Positions 27,731 to 37,594 are shown, counted from the first letter of the stretch. The stretch: 64,000 bases of DNA from Alcanivorax sp. (GCF_002733835.1 NZ_NVWY01000030.1:35382-99381), one strand, 5' to 3'. The notes: a model not told the origin generated them from the sequence alone. A program made the numbers and translations.

Positions 27731-28821
27731 GCATTCGTGTCGAACAGATTCAAAAGCGTTTCGGCGATTTCACCGCGCTGGACGACATCAATCTGGATGT
27801 TCAGGAAGGCCAGCTGGTGGGCCTGCTCGGCCCTTCCGGTTCCGGCAAGACCACCCTGCTGCGCATCATCGCCGGGCTGGAAAAAGCCGATCAGGGTAAA
27901 GTCCTTTTCCACGGCAAGGACGTCACCGACCTGGACGTTCGCAAGCGCAAAGTCGGCTTTGTGTTTCAGCAATACGCCCTGTTCCGCCACCTGACCGTGG
28001 CCGACAACGTGGCCTTTGGCCTGCGTATGCTGCCACGCAAGGAACGCCCCGCCCGCTCGGCGATCCGCCAGCGGGTCCATGAACTGCTGGATCTGGTCCA
28101 GCTTGGCCACCTGGCCGGTCGCTACCCGGCCCAATTATCCGGCGGGCAGAAACAGCGCGTGGCCCTGGCCCGGGCACTGGCCCTGAAGCCGGACGTGTTG
28201 TTGCTGGACGAACCCTTTGGGGCGCTGGATGCGAAAGTGCGCAAGGAGCTGCGCCGCTGGCTGCGTCATCTGCACGAACAAATTTCTGTCACCAGTATCT
28301 TCGTGACCCACGACCAGGAAGAAGCCATGGAAGTATCGGACCAGGTGGTGGTGATGAGCCAGGGCCGCATCGAACAAATGGCCTCACCGCTCACCATCTA
28401 CGAGCAACCGGCCAGCCGCTTCGTGTTCGATTTCCTGGGGCACATCAATGCGCTGAAGGGGCACTACGACGGGCGCCGCTGGCAAGCAGGCAACGCGCAA
28501 CTGCGCCTTACCACTGAAGGGGCCTGCCCGAATGGCGAACTCACCCTTTACCTGCGCCCCCACGAGGCGGACCTGAGCAAAACCCCCAGTGACAGCGCCA
28601 ACCTACCCGTCAAACTGGGCGCACGCAGCGTGTTTGGCGGCACGGTAACACTGGAACTGGAAGCGCTGGGCTGGCCAGCGGAGGTGATGGAAGTGGAGCT
28701 GAGTCGGGACGCCTGGCAAGCGCTGGATGCACAACCGGGAGATACCCTGTTTGTGCACCCGCGCCAACTACAGACCGTCACCTGTGACGGCAATCTGGGG
28801 CCACGGGTCACACCTGCCTGA
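27727..28821 (+). CDS. cysA: Sulfate/thiosulfate import ATP-binding protein CysA
   Basis: A 364-residue ABC ATPase with Walker A GPSGSGKT (35-42), Q-loop VFQQYALF, signature LSGGQKQR, Walker [12 protein letters not shown] and the switch HDQEEA. A C-terminal regulatory domain (about residues 240-364, TOBE-like) follows. It energises sulfate and thiosulfate uptake by hydrolysing ATP at the cytosolic face of CysTW. It is the last gene of the operon and convergent with the anti-sigma gene, only 14 bases apart, with no obvious terminator. Confidence 0.95.
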   Translation: MSIRVEQIQKRFGDFTALDDINLDVQEGQLVGLLGPSGSGKTTLLRIIAGLEKADQGKVLFHGKDVTDLDVRKRKVGFVFQQYALFRHLTVADNVAFGLRMLPRKERPARSAIRQRVHELLDLVQLGHLAGRYPAQLSGGQKQRVALARALALKPDVLLLDEPFGALDAKVRKELRRWLRHLHEQISVTSIFVTHDQEEAMEVSDQVVVMSQGRIEQMASPLTIYEQPASRFVFDFLGHINALKGHYDGRRWQAGNAQLRLTTEGACPNGELTLYLRPHEADLSKTPSDSANLPVKLGARSVFGGTVTLELEALGWPAEVMEVELSRDAWQALDAQPGDTLFVHPRQLQTVTCDGNLGPRVTPA

Positions 28822-28835
28822 TCCGCCGCCGACGA

Positions 28836-29513
28836 CTACAGGGCCACGGCCCGCCCAATATACAGCACCGGGCCCGTTGGCCGGGCGCCAGGGGAGCCAC
28901 CCGGCGGCTCAAGGGTCAGCTCAAACAGCTGTCCACTTTGTACCCCGCCAACCTGCGAAGCGGGAATCACCATCGGCTGACTCGGCTCCACCAACCCCAG
29001 CGACCGGGGCCCTTTGCCCGGGTCCTTCAGGGTCCAGAACTGCACACTGTGCTGGGCCGAGTAACGGCTTTCCACCAGTGGGGTCAACTGCAAATCACCC
29101 GCGTTGGAGACGGTGATCTGCCACCCCGGCGACGACGCCTCGCCGGGAGCCTGCAGCACCACCGTGTACGCCGGGGCGTCCTGGCGCAGTGGACCAAGTA
29201 ACAAGGCCACCACCACCAGTAACGAGGCGGTCATGGTCCGCCACAAGCCGGGACTCTGCCATGCCAGCTGCCACCATGGCCGGGCCAGCCCTGCCCGGCG
29301 AGCCACCCTGCGCCATAGCCGTGGCGGCAACGGTGCCGGCTCCAGCAGTTCCGTTGCCCCCAACCAGTGCTCCTGCCATTGGCTGGCCATTCGCGAGGCT
29401 TCAGCATCCCGATCCAGCCAGGCAGCAATTTCCTGCTGGCGCTGCGCATCATGTAAACCCAGCACGTACTCGGCTATCAGCAAATGCTGTTCCTGCCGGT
29501 CATCAGGGATCAT
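28836..29513 (-). CDS. Anti-sigma factor, RskA-like
   Basis: A 225-residue protein starting MIPDDRQEQHLLIAEYVLGL. This and LDRDAEASRMASQWQEHW form the sigma-binding anti-sigma domain. One membrane helix follows (LWRTMTASLLVVVALLLGPL, about residues 100-119), then a periplasmic domain with GEASSPGWQITV, SVQFWTLKDPGKGPRSLGLV and SLEPPGGSP-type sequence typical of RskA (PF10099). It should hold the ECF sigma factor at the membrane until a signal triggers release. ATG 29513 overlaps the sigma stop by 4 bases (ATGA), so the two are coupled. Confidence 0.86.
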   Translation of the reverse strand: MIPDDRQEQHLLIAEYVLGLHDAQRQQEIAAWLDRDAEASRMASQWQEHWLGATELLEPAPLPPRLWRRVARRAGLARPWWQLAWQSPGLWRTMTASLLVVVALLLGPLRQDAPAYTVVLQAPGEASSPGWQITVSNAGDLQLTPLVESRYSAQHSVQFWTLKDPGKGPRSLGLVEPSQPMVIPASQVGGVQSGQLFELTLEPPGGSPGARPTGPVLYIGRAVAL

Positions 29514-30064
29514 AGCTGCAAACACGCCTGCAAGGTTTTCAGACCGGAACGAATCCGGCTCTTGATGGTGCCAAGTGGCACCGACAGAGAGTCGGCGATC
29601 TGCTCATAGGAAAGCCCCATATAATACGCCATGAGAATGGGACGGCGACGCTCCACCCTTAATGTTTTTAGGCACTCAATCATGATTTTTCGATCACTTC
29701 CCGCCAGGTAACATTGCTCCGGGGACAAGCCCGGGTCCGGCCAATCCTGGTCCGGAAAATCACCCGCCGGATAACGGGAGTCTCGCCGATGCTGATTCAG
29801 CAAACGATAACGAAGCACCGCGTAAAGCCAGGAACGGGCACTCCCCCGTTCACGGCGAAAACGATTGGCGTTCTTCCAAACCTGGACAAAAGTATCCTGC
29901 AACGCATCCTCCGCTGATGCTGACTCACCGGTAAAGCGCCGGGCGAACGCCAACATGCGTGGCGCCTCGTTCAGGTAAAGCTGGTGGAATGCCTGTCGAT
30001 CGCCACTGGCACAAGCCAGCATCAGGGCATTGCCAACCTCAAGATCTGGAGGGGTATCATCCAT
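29510..30064 (-). CDS. ECF-type RNA polymerase sigma factor
   Basis: A 184-residue protein starting MDDTPPDLEVGNALMLACAS. Region 2 has RMLAFARRFTGESASAEDALQDTFVQVWKNA and GSARSWLYAVLRYRLLNQHRR. Region 4 has RPILMAYYMGLSYEQIADSL and GTIKSRIRSGLKTL. It directs RNA polymerase to its own promoter set, under control of the following anti-sigma protein; the pairing resembles SigK-RskA. An upstream in-frame start at 30130 is less likely, as GGGAAA lies before 30064. A hairpin at 30082-30111 is directly upstream of this start. Confidence 0.9.
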   Translation of the reverse strand: MDDTPPDLEVGNALMLACASGDRQAFHQLYLNEAPRMLAFARRFTGESASAEDALQDTFVQVWKNANRFRRERGSARSWLYAVLRYRLLNQHRRDSRYPAGDFPDQDWPDPGLSPEQCYLAGSDRKIMIECLKTLRVERRRPILMAYYMGLSYEQIADSLSVPLGTIKSRIRSGLKTLQACLQL

Positions 30065-30081
30065 GAACACGTTTCCCGAAA

Positions 30082-30111
30082 GGGTGGTGGAAGCTTGATC
30101 CTCCACCACCC
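30082..30111 (-). terminator. Hairpin just upstream of the ECF sigma gene
   Basis: GGGTGGTGGA (30082-30091) pairs perfectly with TCCACCACCC (30102-30111) over 10 bases. On the minus strand it is followed by TTTCGG, 18 bases ahead of the sigma start. It lies between the lipoprotein stop and the sigma gene, so it may end or attenuate read-through. Confidence 0.55.
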
Positions 30112-30145
30112 TACGAGAAGACTGTGTCAAGACGGCAGTGCTGAC

Positions 30146-32146
30146 TTACTCCGGTGAGCGCGCCAGATCTTCACTGATCAGTGACACAGATTCCGGCGCC
30201 GACTGCATCCAGCTCAGCGACGGAGCCACATCGCCACCTGCGGAGTCCAGAATGTTATCGAAACGCAGCACCATACCTTGTGACTTTTCCGCCACATACA
30301 GGTGCTCGCCATCGAAAGCGATGTCCACCGGGTTACCCAACTGGGTGGCCCCGACCGCATTGTTGTCCTCGTCATCAATGCGTACCGACACATCGGTTAC
30401 CCCGTCTGCCGTAGATGCGTCATCCAGCACATACAGCTTGCCATCAGTGGGGTTGGCGCCGCTGCCCACATCCGAGAGAATCAGCTGATCGGTTTCGGCC
30501 ACATGGACGATGCCGTGCAGGTTGGTCGGCGCGCTAAATGCCACCCCACCCTCAGCCGGGGTAATCACCCGGTCCGCACCGCCACCGCCACGCTCGGTAC
30601 TGTAGTCATCAAATACCGCCACGGTGCCATCGGTAAGCGCCACAAAGAGACGATCTTCCTCCGGGTCATAGTCAAGATCCCAGGGCGCCACACTCAGCAT
30701 GGTGCTGAACAACGGTGGCACATCGCCACCGGCCTGGGCGCCGAACACCCGCACCGCCGGGCTGCCATTATCCGTCACCAGAACCCAGCCAAGCTGATCG
30801 GCCACATCAAAGCCCTTGGGTGAAGACAACCCGGTGCTTGCGCCTTCGATCACTCGATCCCGACTGGCACTGAACATCTCTCCATCACGACCGGTGGCCA
30901 GGCGGTTGATCACGGCAAGCCCTGTGTCATAGGAAATATAGGCATCACCCATCTGATTGAAAGCCAGACTTTCCCGGTCCAGTCCCGTGGCAAAACCGCG
31001 CTGCATGGCGCCCAGATCCAGATCCAGCACCACCACATCCGGATCGCCGGGCAGCGCCGGGGCATTACTGGTCACCGCCACCCCGGTGAAGTCGGTGCCG
31101 GTCTCATCAATGTCTGAAAGGTCTACCACCGGCTCCTGCTCAACCACCAGCGCCAGGGATTCCGGTTTGAGGCTGTCGACCACTTCATCCGGGGCCACAT
31201 CACCGGAACTGCCCGACAGCACATCGTTGTAGACCAGCACAGCATCATTGGACTTTTCTGCGATGTAAGCCTTGTTGCCATCCAGCACCAAGTCCACCGG
31301 GTTACCCATCAGGGTCGCAGGCCCGGCCAGAGAACGGGACGGCGTCACACTGCCATTCGCCGTAGACGCATTACCGATCACATACAGACGCCCATCATCA
31401 GCCACGGCAGCATCACCCACATCGGTGATCACCAGAGTGTCGCTATCCGACTGGTAAGCGATACCGTGAATATTCGATACCGGGCCAGCAGAATCCGGGG
31501 TAATGGTACGGGAAGGCGTCGCCATGAAGCCGCCATCAACATAATCGTCCACCACCAACACGGTGCCATTGGTCATCGCCAGGAAGAGTCGGTCAGACGC
31601 TTCATCATAGGCCAGATCCCAGGCGTTGCCGGGCAGAGCCGTGCTGGCCAGTGGCACGGCATTGTCACCAGCAGCAGAGCCAAACACTTCCACGCTGTTG
31701 CCGCCCACATTGGCAGCCATTACCAGCCCGGCCTGATGGGCAATGGCGATCCCTTTCAGTGTCATGGACCCATTGGCCGGAAAATCCCGATCCAGGGTCG
31801 GTACTGCAGAGGCGTTATTATTCCGCTCCACGATCCTGTGCAGGGTTTGCAGGCTGCTCGGGCTGCCACCACTGTCATTTGCCGCGTACAGATTCCCCAG
31901 CAGATCCAGGGCAATGCCTTCGTTGGCATCTGCACTGAAGGTTTGCTGCACGTTCAGACGAGCATCCAGCAGGTCAACCTCCCCGGCGTTACCGCTACCG
32001 TTATGCATCACCAGCAGCTGGTTTCCCTCGCCCAGGCCCGGCCCGGGGACCAGGGAACGACGATCATCGTCTCCCCCACAACCAGCCAGCGCCACCGCCA
32101 TGGCCAGCGGTGAAAGCCAAATGAAACCTTTGCCATTCGCATTCAT
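30146..32146 (-). CDS. Large lipoprotein with duplicated beta-propeller-like domain
   Basis: A 666-residue protein starting MNANGKGFIWLSPLAMAVAL, with a lipobox AG|CGGDDD. AAGGAGAGAAGG precedes the ATG. The mature part is two homologous halves of about 300 residues. Shared blocks include NIHGIAYQSDSDTLVITDVG against NLHGIVHVAETDQLILSDVG, and GNPVDLVLDGNKAYIAEKS against GNPVDIAFDGEHLYVAEKS. The repeats have the rhythm of NHL/SMP-30-like propeller blades. The Asp after the lipobox Cys region suggests no clear sorting. It is encoded immediately upstream of the ECF sigma gene on the same strand and may be its target or signal sensor. The ligand is unknown. Confidence 0.82.
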   Translation of the reverse strand: MNANGKGFIWLSPLAMAVALAGCGGDDDRRSLVPGPGLGEGNQLLVMHNGSGNAGEVDLLDARLNVQQTFSADANEGIALDLLGNLYAANDSGGSPSSLQTLHRIVERNNNASAVPTLDRDFPANGSMTLKGIAIAHQAGLVMAANVGGNSVEVFGSAAGDNAVPLASTALPGNAWDLAYDEASDRLFLAMTNGTVLVVDDYVDGGFMATPSRTITPDSAGPVSNIHGIAYQSDSDTLVITDVGDAAVADDGRLYVIGNASTANGSVTPSRSLAGPATLMGNPVDLVLDGNKAYIAEKSNDAVLVYNDVLSGSSGDVAPDEVVDSLKPESLALVVEQEPVVDLSDIDETGTDFTGVAVTSNAPALPGDPDVVVLDLDLGAMQRGFATGLDRESLAFNQMGDAYISYDTGLAVINRLATGRDGEMFSASRDRVIEGASTGLSSPKGFDVADQLGWVLVTDNGSPAVRVFGAQAGGDVPPLFSTMLSVAPWDLDYDPEEDRLFVALTDGTVAVFDDYSTERGGGGADRVITPAEGGVAFSAPTNLHGIVHVAETDQLILSDVGSGANPTDGKLYVLDDASTADGVTDVSVRIDDEDNNAVGATQLGNPVDIAFDGEHLYVAEKSQGMVLRFDNILDSAGGDVAPSLSWMQSAPESVSLISEDLARSPE

Positions 32147-32444
32147 GCCTTCTCTCCTTGATGGATATCCATTCCGGCCAGCAGGCCGGGTGGGCAGGAC
32201 CCTGAGTCCTGCTTCCATTACCCGCAGAAGAAACCGGCGGATGTAACAGGAGGTAATGTTTTGCGTGATATAGGTAAGGCGCTTGTGGGAACCACAAACC
32301 ACCGGTTGTCCGACAGGGACAAATCCTGCCTTGCTGGCAGGCCCCGGAATCGCTAGCCTGCAACGGTAATTTCGCTTCCCCGGAGCCTGGCTTCGGGGTA
32401 TTCTGAAGGTCACCATAACAGCCCGAAGGGCCACCTTTTCCATC
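32147..32444. other. Divergent intergenic region, lipoprotein gene and ybeZ
   Basis: About 300 bases with no gene. It holds small GC-rich hairpins (for example GGCCTGCTGGCC near 32180 on the minus strand) and AAGGAG for the lipoprotein gene. I cannot place a promoter for the ECF sigma factor with confidence. Confidence 0.4.
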
Positions 32445-33449
32445 TTGGACACACCACTCGTTTCACAGCACATCAGCCTCGAACCCAACGATTCCCGTCG
32501 ACTGGCCAACCTCTGTGGCCGCCTGGATGAGCACGTCAAGCAGATCGCGCAGCGCCTGCACGTGGAAATCCTCAATCGCGGCAACCAGTTTCACCTGGCC
32601 GGGGACGCCGACGCCGTGGATGCGGCCGGGGCCATTCTCAGCGAACTCTACGAACAGACCCGCGACGGCACCGAGCTGACACCGGAAATGGTGCACCTGC
32701 ATCTGCAACAGTCCAACGTGGCTGACCAGGCCGGTAACGCCCGCGCAGACAACACCGTGCCGTTTCCCGGCGAGGAGGTGCTGATCCGCACCAAGCGGGT
32801 GCGCATCAAGCCCCGCGGCGCGCACCAGCGCGAGTACGTCAAACAGATCCGCAAACACGACATCAATTTCGGCGTGGGCCCGGCGGGTACCGGCAAGACC
32901 TGGCTGGCCGTAGCCTGCGCCGTGGATGCCCTGGAAAAAGCCGAGGTGCAACGCATTCTGCTGGTGCGCCCGGCGGTGGAAGCCGGTGAAAAACTGGGCT
33001 TTCTGCCCGGCGACCTGGCGGAAAAAATCGATCCCTATCTGCGCCCGCTTTACGATGCGCTCTACGAGATGATCGGCTTTGAAAAAGTGGCCAAGCTGAT
33101 GGACAGAATGGTCATCGAAGTGGCGCCGCTGGCGTACATGCGCGGGCGCACCCTGAACAACAGTTTCGTGATTCTGGATGAAGCCCAGAACACCACCCCG
33201 GAACAAATGAAAATGTTCCTTACCCGGATCGGCTTTGGCACGCGCGCGGTCATTACCGGCGACGTAACCCAGGTGGATTTGCCCCGCCATCAACGTTCCG
33301 GCCTGGTCAACACGCTGGAAGTACTGGATGGGGTCAACGGCATCGGGGTGACCCGGTTCGATAGCCGCGACGTGGTTCGCCACCCGCTGGTTCAACGCAT
33401 TGTAGAGGCCTACGACCGTCATGAGCGGGATACCGACACCGACCGTTGA
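32445..33449 (+). CDS. ybeZ: PhoH-like ATPase YbeZ
   Basis: A 334-residue protein with an N-terminal KH-like part ([20 protein letters not shown]). The PhoH ATPase domain has [13 protein letters not shown] (Walker A 145-152) and [21 protein letters not shown] (Walker B). YbeZ works with the RNase YbeY in rRNA maturation and ribosome quality control. The start is a TTG at 32445; alignment with known YbeZ supports a start near here, but the ribosome-binding site is poor. The ybeY start overlaps its 3' end by 29 bases. Confidence 0.92.
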   Translation: MDTPLVSQHISLEPNDSRRLANLCGRLDEHVKQIAQRLHVEILNRGNQFHLAGDADAVDAAGAILSELYEQTRDGTELTPEMVHLHLQQSNVADQAGNARADNTVPFPGEEVLIRTKRVRIKPRGAHQREYVKQIRKHDINFGVGPAGTGKTWLAVACAVDALEKAEVQRILLVRPAVEAGEKLGFLPGDLAEKIDPYLRPLYDALYEMIGFEKVAKLMDRMVIEVAPLAYMRGRTLNNSFVILDEAQNTTPEQMKMFLTRIGFGTRAVITGDVTQVDLPRHQRSGLVNTLEVLDGVNGIGVTRFDSRDVVRHPLVQRIVEAYDRHERDTDTDR

Positions 33450-33948
33450 TATCCAGTGGGCCAGCGACGCCCCGGACGCCCCCGACGAACCCCATTTATG
33501 TGAATGGGTGCGCCATGCGGCCATTGCCGCAGGAGGCGTGGTGGGCGACATTACCCTGCGCATCGTGGATGAAGACGAGATTCGCACCCTCAACCGTGAC
33601 TACCGCGACAAGGACGCCCCCACCAATGTGCTGTCCTTTCCTTTTGACATGCCCGAGGGGCTGCCGGAAGGCGCGGTAGAACCGCTATTGGGAGACATCG
33701 TTATCTGCGACGCGGTGGTACAGCGCGAAGCCAGCGAACAGCACAAACCCCTCGACGCCCACTGGGCGCACATGGTCACCCACGGTGTGCTGCACCTGCT
33801 GGGTTATGATCATATTGACGATGACGATGCGCTCGTCATGGAAACCCTGGAAATCCGCGCCCTCGGTGAGCAAGGCTTTCCTGATCCTTACAGCCCTGTG
33901 CAGGAAGACAGCCAGGCGCAACCTGAAAACACGGAGTTTAATCCCTGA
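33421..33948 (+). CDS. ybeY: Endoribonuclease YbeY
   Basis: A 175-residue protein with the zinc motif [11 protein letters not shown] (His121, His125, His131), preceded by [18 protein letters not shown] and LGDIVIC. YbeY cleaves single-stranded RNA, is needed for 16S rRNA 3'-end maturation, and acts with YbeZ. It overlaps ybeZ by 29 bases and ybeX by one base (TGATG), so the three are translated together. The C-terminal ~30 residues are polar and extend beyond the usual family end. Confidence 0.95.
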   Translation: MSGIPTPTVDIQWASDAPDAPDEPHLCEWVRHAAIAAGGVVGDITLRIVDEDEIRTLNRDYRDKDAPTNVLSFPFDMPEGLPEGAVEPLLGDIVICDAVVQREASEQHKPLDAHWAHMVTHGVLHLLGYDHIDDDDALVMETLEIRALGEQGFPDPYSPVQEDSQAQPENTEFNP

Positions 33949-34835
33949 TGTCGGACGATTTTTCGGATAACGGTACCAGCCGAAGTTGGTTGGAGCGTGT
34001 CGGCCAGTTTTTCTCACCCACTCCGGGCGACCGGAGCGAATTACTGGAACTGATGCGCTCCATGCGCGACACCCACATCATCGACGGCGACACCCTGGGC
34101 ATCATCGAAGGCGCCATCTGCGTGGCAGACATGCAGGTACGTGAAATCATGATTCCCCGCTCGCAAATGGTCAGCATCAAGGCCAGCTCCGACCCACGGG
34201 ATTTTTTGCCCACCATTATCGACTGCGCCCATTCCCGCTTCCCGGTACTGGGCGACGACCCGGATGAAGTCATCGGCATCCTGCTGGCCAAGGACCTGCT
34301 ACCGTTAATCCTTGATCCCGCCCGTATGGAGCGTTTTGCGATCAAAGATCACATCCGTTCCGCTATGGTAGTGCCAGAATCAAAACGTCTGGATTCGTTG
34401 CTGCGTGAATTTCGTATCAGCCGCAACCACATGGCCATCGTGGTCAACGAATACGGCGGCGTGGCCGGGCTGGTCACCATTGAAGATGTGCTGGAACAAA
34501 TCGTCGGCGAAATCGAAGACGAACACGATATCGAAGAAGACGACTACCTGATCAAGGATCTGGATAACAACGAATACACCGTCAAGGCGCTGACACCCAT
34601 CGACGACTTCAACGAACACTTCCATTGCCACCTCAGCGATGAAGAGTTCGACACCATCGGGGGACTGGTGATGCAGAAGTTTGGACGCCTGCCGGGCCGT
34701 GATGAAAGCATCACCCTGGAAGGCTTCCGTGTCACCGTGCTCAGTGCTGACGGCCGTACAATACGACTGTTACGGGTGACACCGCCGGGGGATAACAACA
34801 ATGACGAAACCGACCACGGCGCAGACAGCGACTGA
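33948..34835 (+). CDS. ybeX: CorC/HlyC-type CBS-domain protein YbeX
   Basis: A 295-residue cytosolic protein. Two CBS domains follow an N-terminal segment (LLELMRSMRDTHIIDGDTLGIIEGAICVADMQVREIMIPRSQM, then SRFPVLGDDPDEVIGILLAKDLL, then MAIVVNEYGGVAGLVTIEDVLEQIVGEIEDE). The C-terminal CorC_HlyC domain ends VSLSADGRTI-like. It is linked to cobalt/magnesium efflux and to ribosome metabolism; its position after ybeY is conserved. The next gene starts 35 bases before its stop. Confidence 0.92.
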   Translation: MSDDFSDNGTSRSWLERVGQFFSPTPGDRSELLELMRSMRDTHIIDGDTLGIIEGAICVADMQVREIMIPRSQMVSIKASSDPRDFLPTIIDCAHSRFPVLGDDPDEVIGILLAKDLLPLILDPARMERFAIKDHIRSAMVVPESKRLDSLLREFRISRNHMAIVVNEYGGVAGLVTIEDVLEQIVGEIEDEHDIEEDDYLIKDLDNNEYTVKALTPIDDFNEHFHCHLSDEEFDTIGGLVMQKFGRLPGRDESITLEGFRVTVLSADGRTIRLLRVTPPGDNNNDETDHGADSD

Positions 34836-36189
34836 CCAGGCGGCACCTGCCTGGCGCAACGCCCCCTGGGTAATGGCTGTGCTGGCCATTACCCTGCTCG
34901 CCGGCCAGTTCTTCAATAACGGCAACGCCGTCCAGCCCGTTCTTGGCTGGTACCAGAACGGCGGCCTGAAAACCCTGGAATGGGACAACTACCTCTCCTG
35001 GCTTCGCTTCAACAATCAAAGCGACCTGTCACAACGGCTGGAACAAAACGCAGGCATGGACGCCCACGTCTACGGCGCCGCCCTGTTCGCCGACGACTTC
35101 GTGACCGACAGCAAACGCCGCGCCCGGGATTTCTGGTCGTCCGCCGAGATCGAACAATGGAACCGCCTGCGCGAGCAGATTCCCGCACAAGTGGCTGCCA
35201 GCAATCTGTACCGCTGGGGCCTGCCGGACAGCTCGCCGCGCCCGGCCCGTTTCTTTACCGCACCGTTCACCGGCGGTTCGCTCTGGTTGAGCCTGGCGAC
35301 CCTATTGCTGCTGGCACCGCTGGCCCCCACTCTGGAGCGCCGCCTTGGCCATGGCCGGGTATTCGCCCTGTGGATACTCGGCTGCCTGCTCAGTGGCTTT
35401 GGCTACCTGTTGCTGGCGAGCCCGGGGCAGATTCCGTTCCACGGTGCCACGGCACCACTGCTGGTCTGGTTCGGCGCTTTCTTTGGCCTGCAACGCAGCA
35501 CCCTGCAACTGCCCCTCTGGCACCCCAAACACAGGCAGTGGCAACGCCTGCCGGTATCGCCCTACACCTTGCTGCCCCTGCCCGTGGCGGTCATGGCAGC
35601 GTTGGCATTGTTCAGCACCCCGTTGCTCGCCAATCTCAGTGCGGGCATCGCCGCCTTTATCGGCGGCTTGTTGCTGGTGCAGATCATGCGCCCGCAACCG
35701 GTCGAAGCCGCGCAGCAAGACAATCCCCCCACGGACCCTCAGCAACTTTCCTCACTGACCCGGGGCTGGGACGCCCTGGGACAATTGAACGGCGACGTGG
35801 CCAGCACGGCCTTCGCGCAAATTCTTGCCACCGAACCGGATCATTTCGACGCCCTCACCGGGCAATTCACCGCGCAACAATTACTCAGCGATAACGCGGC
35901 CTGGACCACCGTCGCCCAGCAACTGTTCGTTCACCCGGCAACAGAAGAAGGCCAGGCCATTCAGGTGGCGCAGTGCTGGCAGCAGTACCGGCAACGCGGC
36001 GGCAACGCGCTGCCCGCCGCCATTGGCTGGCCACTCCTGCAAACATTAACGCGGGCGGGTGAGTTTCAGAAGGCAGAAAAGCTGGCGCGGGAACTGGATG
36101 ATCATGCACTCAAGGCAGACGCCATCGCCCAGCTGCGTGACACCTTGCTTCAGGAAGGACTGGCACACCGGGCAAAGGCGCTGGCGTGA
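34801..36189 (+). CDS. Rhomboid-like membrane protein lacking the catalytic serine, with TPR-like tail
   Basis: A 462-residue protein. After one N-terminal helix and a soluble loop (35-150) comes a rhomboid-type membrane core: FTAPFTGGSLWLSLATLLLLAP, then LERRLGHGRVFALWILGCLLSG, then PFHGATAPLLVWFG. In active rhomboids the last segment carries G-x-S-G; here it is GATA. The later helix with the catalytic His reads SAGIAAFIGGLL, with no His. The last ~140 residues are helical and TPR-like (ALGQLNGDVASTAFAQIL, RAGEFQKAEKLAREL). It is probably a pseudoprotease that binds membrane clients. GGGGGA precedes the ATG. It sits in the ybeZYX operon. Confidence 0.75.
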   Translation: MTKPTTAQTATDQAAPAWRNAPWVMAVLAITLLAGQFFNNGNAVQPVLGWYQNGGLKTLEWDNYLSWLRFNNQSDLSQRLEQNAGMDAHVYGAALFADDFVTDSKRRARDFWSSAEIEQWNRLREQIPAQVAASNLYRWGLPDSSPRPARFFTAPFTGGSLWLSLATLLLLAPLAPTLERRLGHGRVFALWILGCLLSGFGYLLLASPGQIPFHGATAPLLVWFGAFFGLQRSTLQLPLWHPKHRQWQRLPVSPYTLLPLPVAVMAALALFSTPLLANLSAGIAAFIGGLLLVQIMRPQPVEAAQQDNPPTDPQQLSSLTRGWDALGQLNGDVASTAFAQILATEPDHFDALTGQFTAQQLLSDNAAWTTVAQQLFVHPATEEGQAIQVAQCWQQYRQRGGNALPAAIGWPLLQTLTRAGEFQKAEKLARELDDHALKADAIAQLRDTLLQEGLAHRAKALA

Positions 36190-36217
36190 TTAACGCCGGG
36201 GGCTAATTCTTTACCAC

Positions 36218-37594
36218 TCACTCCCAGGCAGCCCGGCACTCCGACACTTTCTGGCGCAAGCGGGCATCGCGGCAATGACTTTCCACAAAACGCAGGTACT
36301 GCTCGGCCTTGCCCGCCAGCCCGAAATGTTCGGCCAGCACTTTCGCCAACAACAGGTAGGCTTCCCCAAGATCGGTAAAATCCGGGTGTTTCTGGTGGAG
36401 ATCCTTGAGCAAGGCAACCGCCAGTTTCGGATCACGGGCATAAACACCGTCAGCCAATGCCAACCGTAATGCTGGCGCCGCCGGCAACCACTGCGGGTCG
36501 CGCAGGCGCTGGCGAGCAACCAGTGCCATGGCATCATCCCAGGCCTGCGCACCAATCAGCCAATCCAGGTAAGGCTCCGCCAGGGCAGTCCGTTCTTGCT
36601 CTTTACCCAGCACCGCCAGTAACCGGTCATGGTGGTGCCAGTCCGCTACCGTGGCTTTCTTGGTCTTGATGATCTTTGTGGTTGTCAGCAACACCTTGTC
36701 GAACCGCCCGGCGCACAGCTGGGTGCGTTGCCGACGCTCGGCCAACGGCTGGGTGACACGCCGCCCACCCTGATTCAGCCCCCACTGCCGGCCATGACGG
36801 ACGGCAATATCACCACACAGCCCCGCCAGCACCAGCCACCACCAGGCAGCCAGCAACCCGGCCACAGCGTGCACCAGCGGCACGGGCAAGACGTCCATGG
36901 CCACCACGACCAGCGCCACCACCAGTACACTCCCCAACGACGCAAACCCGGCCGCCACGCCATAATCACGGGGAGCAGAGGCGATATAGGTGGCCGCCGC
37001 CGCATAAGCGCCAGGTGCTGCGCCCTGCACCAGCACTGCAAGCCACAGCGCCGGCACCAGCAGCATCCCGATCATCGCCATCAGCAGGCCACCCGGCACC
37101 GATACTGTCACCATCAGGCCACCCGCCAGGGCGATGACCACTACCGCCGGCAAGGCTTGCCACAGTGCACTTTTCCAGACACCGCTTTCTCCCAGGCAGT
37201 CCCAGCCAGGAAACGCCGCCTTGCGGGTTTTGCGGGGGCCGGCCCGCAACGTCATCAATGCCGCCGCAAAGGCGAAGGTGGGAAATCCCGCCAACAATGC
37301 CACCGGCACCATCGCCCATAGCGGCGTCAATAGCGCCGCCAACACCGCCCAGATCGCCATCAGGGGCAACAGCGGTAACGCGAAGGGCAGCCGCAGATAG
37401 CTGTCCAGGCGTTGCCACAGCGGCCCTACCTGACTCTGCCCCGCCGGCGCCAGTTCGTGATTGCACAGCAAGCAACGGGCTTCCATACGGTGGTCCTCGT
37501 CACCCTCCACACATTGCTGACACAGATGCAGTCCATCATGGGCGCAATACCACAGCGCCTGGGTTCCCGGATGGTACTTGCATGGGTGTTTCAC
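36218..37594 (-). CDS. B-box-like zinc-finger membrane protein with TPR-like tail
   Basis: A 458-residue protein starting at GTG 37594. The N-terminus has paired Cys/His residues (CKYHPGTQALWYCAHDGL, then LCQQCVEGDEDH, then CLLCNHEL), which looks like a B-box-type zinc finger followed by a zinc ribbon. Six or so membrane segments follow (about 68-275), then a helical tail (about 330-458) with TPR-like periodicity. It lies antisense between the rhomboid-like gene and lnt, 28 bases from the rhomboid stop. Both neighbours share the plan of membrane core plus TPR-like tail, so a joint role is possible. Function unknown. Confidence 0.75.
   Translation of the reverse strand: MKHPCKYHPGTQALWYCAHDGLHLCQQCVEGDEDHRMEARCLLCNHELAPAGQSQVGPLWQRLDSYLRLPFALPLLPLMAIWAVLAALLTPLWAMVPVALLAGFPTFAFAAALMTLRAGPRKTRKAAFPGWDCLGESGVWKSALWQALPAVVVIALAGGLMVTVSVPGGLLMAMIGMLLVPALWLAVLVQGAAPGAYAAAATYIASAPRDYGVAAGFASLGSVLVVALVVVAMDVLPVPLVHAVAGLLAAWWWLVLAGLCGDIAVRHGRQWGLNQGGRRVTQPLAERRQRTQLCAGRFDKVLLTTTKIIKTKKATVADWHHHDRLLAVLGKEQERTALAEPYLDWLIGAQAWDDAMALVARQRLRDPQWLPAAPALRLALADGVYARDPKLAVALLKDLHQKHPDFTDLGEAYLLLAKVLAEHFGLAGKAEQYLRFVESHCRDARLRQKVSECRAAWE

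Noticed and set aside
34801..36189. Active rhomboid protease
   Set aside because: The catalytic Ser motif reads GATA and the His-bearing helix has no His.
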